A DNA stretch of 64,000 bases, taken from contig NZVC01000027.1 in the NCBI GenBank assembly GCA_002701395.1, positions 1 to 64,000 on the forward strand, written 5' to 3'. The stretch's first letter is position 1; every line of letters begins with the position of its first letter. Both the position numbers and the translations under genes were made by a program. The DNA is from Maritimibacter sp. Lineage in GTDB: Bacteria > Pseudomonadota > Alphaproteobacteria > Rhodobacterales > Rhodobacteraceae. This document shows positions 55,046 through 63,566 of this stretch, piece after piece. The notes beneath the pieces are model-generated. The model ran no database searches, was not told the origin of the DNA, and saw nothing but the letters and a program-made list of their open reading frames with translations.

Positions 55046-56626
55046 TCAGTTCTTGACCACGTCCTTCAGCAGCAGGAAGAACGACGGCTCCAGCGCGAAG
55101 TTCTCGACCGCCGAAGAGGTCACGGCGTTCTGCTTCCAGTTCGCGACGAACACCCACGGCGCATCGTCCTGCACGATCTCTTGCATCTGCTTGTACAGCT
55201 CGGCGCGTTCGTCCTGCGACGTGGACACGCGGGCCTTCTCAAGCAGCTCGTCCACCTCGGGGTTGGAATAGTAGCCCGAGTTGAACCCGCCCGCCTCGGG
55301 GAAGGCGTCGGTGCGCAGCGCAAGATACGGCAGGGTGTCCGGGTCGTTGGTCATCCACGCCATCTCGGCCATGTCGGCCTTGCCTTCCAGACCGGGGTTC
55401 ACCTCTCCTAGGAAGGTGTTCCACTCGTAGGTCTCGATGGTAACGTCGAAGCCAACGGCCTGCAGGTCCGCCTGAATGGCGGTGCCCATCGCGATCGGAT
55501 CCAGCATCCCCGATCCGCCTTCCGTGACATAGAAGGTCACCGACGGGTTCTCGACACCGGCTTCGGCCAGCAGTTCCTTGGCCTTCTCCGGGTCATAGGG
55601 GTACGGGTCCAGCGCATCGTTGTACGCCCACGCGAAGGCCGGCGGCGTCGGGCCGGCGGCGACATCGGCGGTGCCTTCCAGCACGTCGTTCACCAGCGCC
55701 TCTTTGTTGACCGCGAAGTTGGCGGCCTGACGCACCAGCTTGTCCGCGAAGGGACCTTCCTTGGCGTTCAGGATCAGGAACCAGACGTGCGGGCCCGCCT
55801 GTTCGATCACGCTGTACTGGTCGCCCTCGAATTCCGACAGCGCGACGGGCGGCACCTCGACCATCAGGTCGATGCCCCCGGCCAGCATCTCGGCCACGCG
55901 GGTGTTGGCGTCGGTGATCGGACGGTAGATCACCGCCTGAAGCGACGGCGCCCCGCCCCAGTAGTCCGGGTTGCCTTCGACAACGACCGCTTCGTTCGAC
56001 CGCCATTCGGCGAAGGTGAACGGCCCGGTACCCGACGGGTTGCGGCCAAAATCGGCTCCGTATTGTTCCACCGCGGCGGGCGAAACGATCAGGCCCGTGG
56101 GATAGGCAAGGTTCGACAGGAACGGCGCGTAGGGCGCGGACAGGGTGAACTTCACCGTCAGCTCATCCACCGCCTCGACCGTGTCGACGGACGAGAAGAA
56201 GAACGCCAGCGGGAACGGCCCGGTGTCGGCGTAGGGGTGATCTTCGTTCAGCATCCGCTCGAAGTTGAACACGACCGCCTCGGCGTTGAACGGCGTGCCG
56301 TCGTGGAAGCTGACGCCTTCGCGCAGGTTGAACGTGTACTCGGTGCCGTCCTCGCTGATCTCCCAATCGGTGGCCAGCGCGGGTTCGACTTCCAGCGTGC
56401 CCGACTTATAGCGCACGAGGCCGTCGTAGATGTTCATCAGGATGCGGAAATCGTTGACCGCGGTCACCGCCGCCGGGTCGAGCGCCTTGGGCTCGGCGAT
56501 CTGGCCGACCACCAGCACCCCGGGCGGGGTCTGCGCAGCGGCCGGCGCGCCGCCAAGCGTCCCCACCGCCAGTAGCGCGCCGGTGGCGGCAAGAACCGCG
56601 CGACGCGTCAGGTTACGGATGTTCAT
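55046..56626 (-). CDS. ABC transporter substrate-binding protein, family 5 (second importer)
   Basis: 526 aa. Signal peptide to about residue 32 with a TRRAVLAATG stretch, so either Sec or Tat export. EPKALDPAAVTAVNDF, ALATDWEISEDGTEYTFNL, FHDGTPFNAEAVVFNF and GTGPFTFAEW are family-5 landmarks. ATG at 56626 follows CTGGAGGGAACC. The distinct sequence from the protein at 5594 implies a different ligand. First gene of the operon, divergent from a DUF1028 gene. Confidence 0.92.
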   Translation of the reverse strand: MNIRNLTRRAVLAATGALLAVGTLGGAPAAAQTPPGVLVVGQIAEPKALDPAAVTAVNDFRILMNIYDGLVRYKSGTLEVEPALATDWEISEDGTEYTFNLREGVSFHDGTPFNAEAVVFNFERMLNEDHPYADTGPFPLAFFFSSVDTVEAVDELTVKFTLSAPYAPFLSNLAYPTGLIVSPAAVEQYGADFGRNPSGTGPFTFAEWRSNEAVVVEGNPDYWGGAPSLQAVIYRPITDANTRVAEMLAGGIDLMVEVPPVALSEFEGDQYSVIEQAGPHVWFLILNAKEGPFADKLVRQAANFAVNKEALVNDVLEGTADVAAGPTPPAFAWAYNDALDPYPYDPEKAKELLAEAGVENPSVTFYVTEGGSGMLDPIAMGTAIQADLQAVGFDVTIETYEWNTFLGEVNPGLEGKADMAEMAWMTNDPDTLPYLALRTDAFPEAGGFNSGYYSNPEVDELLEKARVSTSQDERAELYKQMQEIVQDDAPWVFVANWKQNAVTSSAVENFALEPSFFLLLKDVVKN

Positions 56627-56658
56627 TTGGTTCCCTCCAGTGGACTGTGAAAAGAAAT

Positions 56659-56670
56659 TTATCACGATAA
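56659..56670. promoter_or_regulatory. TTATC-AC-GATAA palindrome between divergent genes
   Basis: Perfect 5-2-5 inverted repeat in AT-rich DNA, 33 bp upstream of the second binding-protein gene and 51 bp upstream of the DUF1028 gene. Candidate operator, possibly for the FCD regulator at 50366. Confidence 0.35.
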
Positions 56671-56720
56671 TTCCCTCAGATCAAAATTTTCATTATAAAT
56701 ACCTGCAGGAGGGATAACCC

Positions 56721-57377
56721 ATGACATTTTCGATCCTTGCGCGCGATGAAACTTCAGGCTGGATCGGCGGCGCGGCCGCTACGGGTAGCCTGTGCGTGGG
56801 CGGCTGGGTGCTGCGCGCGAATCCCCTCGGCGGCGCTTCGGCCTCGCAGGGGGCGGCGCCCAGCACCTTCTGGGGCGAGGACGTGCTGACCCGTATGAAG
56901 GACGGCGCGACGGCGGCAGAGGCGGTGCGCGCGGTGACCGAGCCCGACGCCGGACGCGCCGCGCGGCAGCTTGCGGCGCTGGACCCGCAGGGCGGCACAG
57001 GTGTGCACACCGGCGCGGACAACAGCGACGTGAAAGGCAGCCGCGAATCCGACGGCTGCGTCGTCTCGGGCAACCTTCTGTCGGGGCAGAACGTGCTGGA
57101 CGCGATCGCGGATGGCTTTGCCGGGGCGGCGGGCAACCTGCCCGCGCGCCTGCTGGCCGCCGTTCAGGCGGGCGAAGCGGCGGGCGGCGACAGCCGGGGG
57201 CTGATGTCGGCGGCGCTGCTGATCGTGGGACCGGACATCGCGCCGCTGACCCTTCGGATCGACTATAGCGAAACGCCCGTGGCCGACCTTGTGCGGCTGC
57301 ACGAGCGGGCGACCAGCGGCGACTATGGCGACTGGACCACTACCGTCCCGACCCTTAGCGATCCGCAGCGCCACTGA
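56721..57377 (+). CDS. DUF1028 family protein (Ntn-hydrolase-like)
   Basis: 218 aa. MTFSILARDETSGWIGGAAAT, GGASASQGAAPSTFWGEDVL, QGGTGVHTGADN and SGNLLSGQNVLDAI are characteristic DUF1028 blocks; the fold is Ntn-hydrolase-like with Thr2 as potential nucleophile after Met removal. Biochemical role is not established. ATG after GCAGGAGGGATAACCC. Divergent from the second peptide importer, so probably acts on its imported substrate, perhaps as an amidase. Overlaps the convergent ackA 3' end by 23 bp. Confidence 0.88.
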   Translation: MTFSILARDETSGWIGGAAATGSLCVGGWVLRANPLGGASASQGAAPSTFWGEDVLTRMKDGATAAEAVRAVTEPDAGRAARQLAALDPQGGTGVHTGADNSDVKGSRESDGCVVSGNLLSGQNVLDAIADGFAGAAGNLPARLLAAVQAGEAAGGDSRGLMSAALLIVGPDIAPLTLRIDYSETPVADLVRLHERATSGDYGDWTTTVPTLSDPQRH

Positions 57378-58425
57378 TCAGCGACCACGCGTCCCGGGCG
57401 ATCTGGCGCTCTTCCTTCGCGGGGATCACGTGAACGGGGATGTCGCCCAGCCATGCGAACCCGTCGGTGATGCGCTGCCGGATCTCGGCAGAGTTCTCTC
57501 CGATCCCGCCAGTGAAGGCCAACGCGTCGACCCCGCCCATCACCGCGATCAGCCCGCCGCCGACCCGCAGGACGGACCAGACGAAATGATCGACGGCGAA
57601 CGCGGCGTCTTCGCTGTCGCTGTCCAGCAGCGTCTTCATGTCGGCGGTGCCCGCCAGACCGCGCAGGCCGGATTCGGTGTTCAGCCGCCGCGTCGCCTCG
57701 TCGATGCCGTGCTCGCGCGCCAGCCGGAGCACCGCCATGCCGTCGATGTCGCCCGACCGGGTCGCCATCGTCGGGCCGGACAAGGGCGAATAGCCCATCG
57801 AGGTGCAGACGGACTTGCCGTCCCGGATCGCGCAAAGGCTGCACCCGGCGCCAAGATGCATCGCCAGCAGCCGCTTGGGCAGCGCGTCGCCGAACTGGTC
57901 CACCATCCCGGCATAGCTGAGCCCGTGGAAGCCATAGCGCCGGATCCCCTCGTCACGATAGCTGCGCGGGATGGCGTAGGTGGTGGCAAGCTCGGACTGG
58001 GTGGCGTGGAACGCGGTGTCGAAGCTGGCGTATTGCGGCAGATCGGGCCGCGCCGTGGCCATCGCGCGGATACCCGCAAGGCCCGGCGGATTGTGCAACG
58101 GCGCCAGCGGCACGTTGTCCTTGATCACGCCGATGACCTCGGGCGTCAGCCGCACGGGGCGGGTCAGCGCCGCGCCGCCGTGGACGATCCGGTGCGCGGC
58201 GGCTGTGATGTCCCCGGCCCCTTCCCGGCCCAGCGCGTCCAGCATCGCGGCCAGCCCCGTTTCATGATCGGGCGCGTCGACGGCGGCGTCCGTCGCCCCA
58301 AGCCGCAACCGCGCCCCCTGCGCCTGCCCGATGCCGGTGACCTTGCCGCCCAGAACCTCGGTCAGGTCCCGGTCGAACAGCGCCGCCTTGATCGAGGACG
58401 ACCCGGTGTTCAGCACCAACAGCAT
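57355..58425 (-). CDS. ackA: Acetate kinase
   Basis: Converts acetyl phosphate and ADP to acetate and ATP. ASKHA-fold motifs: NTGSSSIK (6-13), HRIVHGG (about 79), DTAFHAT (about 135), RRYGFHGLSY (about 163), MHLGAGCSL (usually HLGNGAS, about 192) and FTGGIGENS (about 305). At 356 aa it is 35-45 residues shorter than most AckA proteins. Start overlaps the pta stop (ATGA). With xsc and pta it forms a unit giving energy or acetyl-CoA from acetyl phosphate. Confidence 0.92.
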   Translation of the reverse strand: MLLVLNTGSSSIKAALFDRDLTEVLGGKVTGIGQAQGARLRLGATDAAVDAPDHETGLAAMLDALGREGAGDITAAAHRIVHGGAALTRPVRLTPEVIGVIKDNVPLAPLHNPPGLAGIRAMATARPDLPQYASFDTAFHATQSELATTYAIPRSYRDEGIRRYGFHGLSYAGMVDQFGDALPKRLLAMHLGAGCSLCAIRDGKSVCTSMGYSPLSGPTMATRSGDIDGMAVLRLAREHGIDEATRRLNTESGLRGLAGTADMKTLLDSDSEDAAFAVDHFVWSVLRVGGGLIAVMGGVDALAFTGGIGENSAEIRQRITDGFAWLGDIPVHVIPAKEERQIARDAWSLISGAADR

Positions 58426-59360
58426 CAGGGCGTCCCCGAGGCGATGACCCCCAGCGCCGCCGACGCCAGCCGCGCCGCCGCGCCCTGACTGCGCGACGTC
58501 AGCAGGATCGGCACCTTCGCCCCCAGCACGATGCCGCCCGCACAGCAGCCCATGCCCAGCACCATCAGCTTGAACACCGCGTTGCCGGTGGTGATGTTCG
58601 GGGTCAGGATGATGTCGGCGTTCCCGGCGACGGGGCTGTCATAGTTTTTCACCTCGGCTGCCTCGCGCGACAGGATCAGGTCCATCGCCATCGGGCCGGA
58701 CACGTCCGCCTCGGGCAGCTTGTGCTTCGCCCACGCGGCGATCTCTGCGCTTTCCATCGTGTTGGGCACCGACTCGATCGGGTCCTCGGTCGGCGCCAGA
58801 AGGCCCGCGCGGGGGCGTTCGACCCCAAGGATCTGGCACAAGCGCACGGCATGGGTCAGGCAGGCCCGCCGCGTCTCGACGGACGGGTTCACGTTCAGCG
58901 CCGCGTCGGTCAGAAGCAGCGGGCGGTCGCTGCCGGGCGCGGTGATGTGAAAGACATGGCCACAGCGCGCGCCGGGCTCGCGCAGGCCCGCGCGGGTCGG
59001 CAACAGCCCCTTGAGAAAGGTCGAGGTGTGGATCTGCCCCTTCATGATCGCGTCGGCCTCGCCCGTGCGCGCCAGCTCTGCCGCCATGTCGGACGCCGCC
59101 GCGTGCGGGGCGTGGATCAGCCGAAACTGCGAGATGTCATAGCCGATCTCTTCCGCCGCGCCGCGGATCTTCAGTTCGTCCCCGATCAGGATCGGCTCTG
59201 CCAGCCCGGCCTCGGCGGCCTCGCGGATGCCTTCCATCGGGTTGACCGCCCCGGCGTTGACCAGCGCCACGCGCGGCGTGTCGTGGTTCTTTGCCATCTG
59301 CATCAGGCGGTTCGGCGGCGTCGGCTCGGTCTTGCTGAGAAAAGGATAGGCCTCGGGCAT
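58425..59360 (-). CDS. pta: Phosphate acetyltransferase (short, PTA/PTB type)
   Basis: Transfers acetyl from acetyl phosphate to CoA. 311 aa, the short catalytic-only form. EADAIMKGQIHTSTFLKGLL, HVFHITAPGS, LLTDAALNVNPS and PNITTGNAVFKLMVLG are PTA/PTB family blocks. ATG at 59360 follows AGGAGCGCAC. Phosphotransbutyrylase specificity is possible by family, but linkage to xsc makes acetyl phosphate the likely substrate. 129 bp from xsc. Confidence 0.9.
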   Translation of the reverse strand: MPEAYPFLSKTEPTPPNRLMQMAKNHDTPRVALVNAGAVNPMEGIREAAEAGLAEPILIGDELKIRGAAEEIGYDISQFRLIHAPHAAASDMAAELARTGEADAIMKGQIHTSTFLKGLLPTRAGLREPGARCGHVFHITAPGSDRPLLLTDAALNVNPSVETRRACLTHAVRLCQILGVERPRAGLLAPTEDPIESVPNTMESAEIAAWAKHKLPEADVSGPMAMDLILSREAAEVKNYDSPVAGNADIILTPNITTGNAVFKLMVLGMGCCAGGIVLGAKVPILLTSRSQGAAARLASAALGVIASGTP

Positions 59361-59489
59361 GTGCGCTCCTGAATCGTCTGCTCAAATCTGGGCGGATCAC
59401 ACCACGCGTCCGCGGCGGGCGCCAGCCGCGCCCACCCCTTTTTCCGCCGATTTCGCAGGGTTGCGACGAGACGAAGCAGGCACTGCACC

Positions 59490-61265
59490 CTAGGCAGGCA
59501 CCTGCGGCCGCATGTCGGACGGATCGATCCCCGCCACCTCGACCGGATTTTTCATCGCGTCGCGGCGGAACGGCTCTCCGAGTTCCTGATTGATCATCGC
59601 CTCGATCAGCGTGGTGATCCCCGCCGCCTGATCCTTGATCGCCTGCGCCAGCGCCGCGGTCAGTTCGTCCATCGTCCGCGCCACCACGCCCTTCAGGCCG
59701 CACGCCTCGGCCAGTTTCGCATAGGACACGCCCTCGCCCAGTTCGGTGCCAACGAAGTTGTCGTCGTACCACAGGGTCGAGTTCCGCTTTTCGGCGCCCC
59801 ACTGATAGTTGCGGAACACCACCTGCGTGATCGCGGGCCATTCCTCGCGGCCTATCGCCGTCAGTTCGGTCACCGCGATGCCGAAGGCGCCGTCGCCCGA
59901 GAAGCCCACGACCGGCGTGTCCGGACAGGCGATCTTGGCGCCGACGATGGACGGCAGGCCATAGCCGCAGGGGCCGAACAGGCCCGGGGCAAGGTATTTC
60001 CGCCCCGCCTCGAACGACGGATAGGCGTTGCCGATGGCGCAGTTGTTGCCGATGTCGGAACTGATGATAGCTTCGCGCGGCAGAGCCGCCTGGATCGCGC
60101 GCCATGCCTTGCGCGGGCTCAGCCAGTCGGGCTTGGCGTCGCGGGCGCGCTGGTTCCACGTCGTGCCGGGATCGTCGTCTTCGTGATCCATCGAGCTAAG
60201 CTCTTGCGCCCATGCCGATTTCGTCTGCGCGATGGCGGCCTCGCGGTCGGTGCGCCCCGCGTCGCCGGCGCTGTCGGACAGCCCGGCCAGCAGGGTCTTG
60301 GCCACCTTCTTCGCGTCGCCCACGATCCCGACCGAGATCGTCTTGGTCAGGCCGATGCGGTCGGGGTTGATGTCGACCTGTATGATCTTCGCGTCCTGCG
60401 GCCAGTAGTCGATGCCATAGCCCGGCAGTGTCGAGAACGGGTTCAGCCGGGTGCCCAGCGCCAGCACCACATCGGCCTGCCGGATCAGCTGCATCGCGGC
60501 CTTCGACCCGTTATAGCCCAGCGGCCCCGCGAACAGCGGGTGCGAGCCGGGGAAGGCGTCGTTGTGCTGATAGCCGACGCAGACCGGCGCCGAAAGCCGT
60601 TCCGCCAGCGCGATGGTGTCGGGGATCGCGCCCGCCAGCACCACGCCCGCGCCGTTCAGGATCACCGGGAACTTCGCGTCGGACAGCAGTTTGGCCGCCT
60701 CGGCCAGCGCGGTCTCGCCGCCCGCCGGGCGCTCGAACTCCACCGGCTCGGGGATCATGATGTCGACCACCTGCGTCCAGACGTCCCGTGGCACGTTGAT
60801 CTGCGCCGGCGCACTGGCGCGGCGGGCCTTGGTGATGACGCGGCTGAGAACCTCGGCGATGCGGGACGGGTCGCGCACCTCTTCCTGATAGGCGACCATG
60901 TCCTTGAAGGCCGCCATCTGTTCGACCTCTTGGAAGCCGCCCTGCCCGATGGTCTTGTTGGCCGCCTGTGGCGTGACCAGCAACAACGGCGTGTGGTTCC
61001 AATACGCGGTCTTCACGGCGGTGACGAAGTTGGTGATGCCCGGCCCGTTCTGCGCGATCATCATCGACATCTTGCCGGACGCACGGGTGTAGCCGTCGGC
61101 CATCATCCCGCCAGACCCTTCGTGCGCGCAGTCCCAGAAGGTGATGCCCGCCTTCGGAAACAGGTCCGAGATCGGCATGAAGGCCGAACCGATGATGCCG
61201 AAGGCATGTTCGATCCCGTGGCGTTGCAGCGTTTTGACGAAAGCTTCCTCGGTGGTCATCTTCAC
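59490..61265 (-). CDS. xsc: Sulfoacetaldehyde acetyltransferase (Xsc)
   Basis: Thiamine-diphosphate enzyme: sulfoacetaldehyde plus phosphate gives sulfite and acetyl phosphate, the common final step of taurine and other C2-sulfonate degradation. N-terminus TTEEAFVKTLQRHGIEHAFG and IGSAFMPISDLFPKAGITFW, catalytic-Glu region DCAHEGSGGMMADGYTRASG, and ThDP motif GDGAFGIAVTEL...NYQWGAEKRN are classic Xsc. GTG at 61265, seven bases after AGGAGAGGAG, gives 591 aa; ATG at 61259 is a minor alternative. No taurine transaminase/dehydrogenase or sulfonate transporter is in view. Confidence 0.95.
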   Translation of the reverse strand: MKMTTEEAFVKTLQRHGIEHAFGIIGSAFMPISDLFPKAGITFWDCAHEGSGGMMADGYTRASGKMSMMIAQNGPGITNFVTAVKTAYWNHTPLLLVTPQAANKTIGQGGFQEVEQMAAFKDMVAYQEEVRDPSRIAEVLSRVITKARRASAPAQINVPRDVWTQVVDIMIPEPVEFERPAGGETALAEAAKLLSDAKFPVILNGAGVVLAGAIPDTIALAERLSAPVCVGYQHNDAFPGSHPLFAGPLGYNGSKAAMQLIRQADVVLALGTRLNPFSTLPGYGIDYWPQDAKIIQVDINPDRIGLTKTISVGIVGDAKKVAKTLLAGLSDSAGDAGRTDREAAIAQTKSAWAQELSSMDHEDDDPGTTWNQRARDAKPDWLSPRKAWRAIQAALPREAIISSDIGNNCAIGNAYPSFEAGRKYLAPGLFGPCGYGLPSIVGAKIACPDTPVVGFSGDGAFGIAVTELTAIGREEWPAITQVVFRNYQWGAEKRNSTLWYDDNFVGTELGEGVSYAKLAEACGLKGVVARTMDELTAALAQAIKDQAAGITTLIEAMINQELGEPFRRDAMKNPVEVAGIDPSDMRPQVPA

Positions 61266-61338
61266 GGCCGGTCTCCTCTCCTGTGTTGGCGCAGGAAAGG
61301 CGCGCGGCGCGGGGTGTGTCAACCACTGACGGTCGGGG

Positions 61339-62784
61339 TCAGAAATACGTGCTGATCTTCAACTCGACAAAGCTGTCGCGGTCGACAAAGGACAGCGGGT
61401 CGGACCAGCCGTCGGCGCGGACGTGCAGCGCGGTGAGATCCAGCCGCACCGCGTCGTTCAGCCGGGTCGAGGCGGACAGCTGGAACAGCTGCGCATCGCT
61501 GTCCAGATCGTGGAACCCGCCCAGCCGGATCGCGGTGTCGCGGCTGTCGTTCAGGAACAGGTTGAGGCCGAGAAACAGGTCGTTGCCGAACAGGACCGAC
61601 GGCGCCCGCATGCTGCGGTCGTCCCACAGGTATTCGGCGACCAGTGTCAGGCTGGCGTCCGCAGGCCCTATTCCATGAAAAGTGTAATCCCCACCCACGA
61701 TACCGGACCAATAGCCGTCCATATTGTCGGGTTTGGTAAAGGCCAGTTCGGTCCGCACCTGTAGATCGCCGCGCGCATAGACCGCGCTGAGACCACCCTG
61801 CTGGATGTGCTGGTAATACGGCACGATCCCCAATCCGGGGATGGCCGAGACTTGCTGCACGGCCTGCTCGACCACGTCTTCGGGCAGATCCGCAAGCTGG
61901 TCGAACAGGTCGCGGACACTGGACACGGCGGGGTCGCCGGATCGGAAGGCATCGACCACGGCCGCGTTCACCGCATCGCAGGTCGCGTCCGTCACGCCGC
62001 CGGTGGGGGCGCAGCCCAACAGCCCGACCGGCGTCCGGCTGGTGCCGTTGAAATAGCTGGCCGCGACGTCCAGCGCGCCATCGCCCAATGCGAAGTTGTT
62101 GCGCCAGCGGAACGCGAAATCCAGATGGCGGCCGTCGCCCTCTTGGTACACCGCCTGTCCGTCGGCCACAGGAAACGGCGCGCGCAGGCGCGACGAGGCG
62201 CCGGGGCTGACAGGCTCGACAAAGCCGGTCAGGGCATAGGCGCTGAAGGTCCCGAAATCGCTGTAGTAGCTGGCGTTGATCATCGGCGTTCCGACGAAGT
62301 CGCCGCCATAGATCACGTCGGTCCCGTCCTGCGGGTTCAGCACGTTCATCACCGACCGGCTTTCCGCGACGCCCCATGTGTCGACGTTCATCCCCGCCAG
62401 CAGATCCCAGTCGCCGAACGACCGGGTGTAATAGGCGCGTTGCAAGTTGAACGCATCGCGCGCGCCGTCGGTGTCCGCGCTGGCCGAAAACTGCAGGACG
62501 ACTTGCCCCGTTCCCAGCGGCATCGTCGCGTTCACCGTCGTGCCGAAGAAGACCTGCGCGCCCGCGTCCGACTGTCCAGCATAGCGCCCGTCGTCCAGAT
62601 AGGACCGCAGCCCGAAATCGAACTGCCCGGACACGGACAGCCCCGGGCTCGACAAGTCGGACTGCGCGCTGACCGCAACGGGCGCCAAAAGGCACCCGGC
62701 AACGGCAAGGCCGCGCAGGCGGGTCCGCCGCATCTTGCGATGACCGATCGACATCAGCGCAGTCTGGGCGATCCTCCGGGCCAT
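61339..62784 (-). CDS. Probable outer-membrane beta-barrel protein of an MMPL-type export operon
   Basis: 481 aa. Signal peptide (the core MRRTRLRGLAVAGCLL ends VAVSAQ), then alternating hydrophobic strands with aromatic girdles and a C-terminal LKISTYF ending in Phe, as in outer-membrane barrels. Resembles DUF1302-like porins found next to RND/MMPL transporters. ATG at 62784 lies just past the preceding stop; ATG at 62733 would start directly at the signal peptide and may be the true start. Last gene of the unit. Confidence 0.75.
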   Translation of the reverse strand: MARRIAQTALMSIGHRKMRRTRLRGLAVAGCLLAPVAVSAQSDLSSPGLSVSGQFDFGLRSYLDDGRYAGQSDAGAQVFFGTTVNATMPLGTGQVVLQFSASADTDGARDAFNLQRAYYTRSFGDWDLLAGMNVDTWGVAESRSVMNVLNPQDGTDVIYGGDFVGTPMINASYYSDFGTFSAYALTGFVEPVSPGASSRLRAPFPVADGQAVYQEGDGRHLDFAFRWRNNFALGDGALDVAASYFNGTSRTPVGLLGCAPTGGVTDATCDAVNAAVVDAFRSGDPAVSSVRDLFDQLADLPEDVVEQAVQQVSAIPGLGIVPYYQHIQQGGLSAVYARGDLQVRTELAFTKPDNMDGYWSGIVGGDYTFHGIGPADASLTLVAEYLWDDRSMRAPSVLFGNDLFLGLNLFLNDSRDTAIRLGGFHDLDSDAQLFQLSASTRLNDAVRLDLTALHVRADGWSDPLSFVDRDSFVELKISTYF

Positions 62785-62786
62785 GG

Positions 62787-63566
62787 TCAACGGATGCGGC
62801 TAAGCGCGTTGGGCGACAGCGCGTTGGGGTTCACCCCCGCATTGAAGCGATAGCCCGACCACGTCAGCGTCGTCGCCTTCCCGGTCAGGTGGTTCTGCAT
62901 CACCATCCGGCTCGCCCGCCAAAACCGGCCCTGATACTGGCGGTAGCCGCTGATCGACAGCGTCTTCACATGCGCCCCGCGCCGGTCGTAATACTGCACC
63001 TGCCGGATCGTCAGGTTCGACGTGTCGAACCACACCCGTTGCAGGCTGTAGCCCGAAGCGGTGCGGGGACGCCGGTCGACGATGTGACAGGTGCCGCCGC
63101 CGGGACAGGCGCCGTCCTGCACCCATGTGTGGGTGAACTTGCCGATTTCCTGATCGGTCATGTCCTCGTAGGCGAATTCGCTGCCAACGAAGGACCCGCT
63201 GCGCCCCGAGGACGAGATGCGCCGCACCTTCGACAGCGACGGCAGCCACAGCCACTGGTCGTCGTTCCGCCCCGCATAGCCGTGGGTCAGCAGCGCCGTG
63301 CCCTGAATGTCGCCGGGCCAGCGGAACACGATCAGCGACCGCGACGCGCCCCGCCCCGTCTCGACCCACTGCGCGTCGAACCGGCGCGAGCTGGACGCCC
63401 CCCCGGCAGTCAGGATCATCTCGCCGCTGACCGACAGGTCGCCCCAGCCGGAATTGCGGGACGCGGCCTCTTCCGCGATGGCGGTGCCCTTCTCGACGGC
63501 GGGCTGCGCCGACGCGGGCATCACGGTCAGGGTCAGCAGGGCGATCAACAGGAAACGGAACAGCAT
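62787..63566 (-). CDS. Outer-membrane lipoprotein-sorting (LolA-like) protein
   Basis: 259 aa. Signal peptide (1-20, ending PASAQ) then a LolA/LolB-like half-barrel: WLWLPSLSKVRRISSSGRSGSFVGSEFAYEDM (in two parts around residues 106-136) and WFDTSNLTIRQVQYYDRRG are typical of the MMPL-associated family. Likely periplasmic carrier of a lipid or hydrophobic substrate. ATG overlaps the transporter stop (ATGA). Confidence 0.85.
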   Translation of the reverse strand: MLFRFLLIALLTLTVMPASAQPAVEKGTAIAEEAASRNSGWGDLSVSGEMILTAGGASSSRRFDAQWVETGRGASRSLIVFRWPGDIQGTALLTHGYAGRNDDQWLWLPSLSKVRRISSSGRSGSFVGSEFAYEDMTDQEIGKFTHTWVQDGACPGGGTCHIVDRRPRTASGYSLQRVWFDTSNLTIRQVQYYDRRGAHVKTLSISGYRQYQGRFWRASRMVMQNHLTGKATTLTWSGYRFNAGVNPNALSPNALSRIR

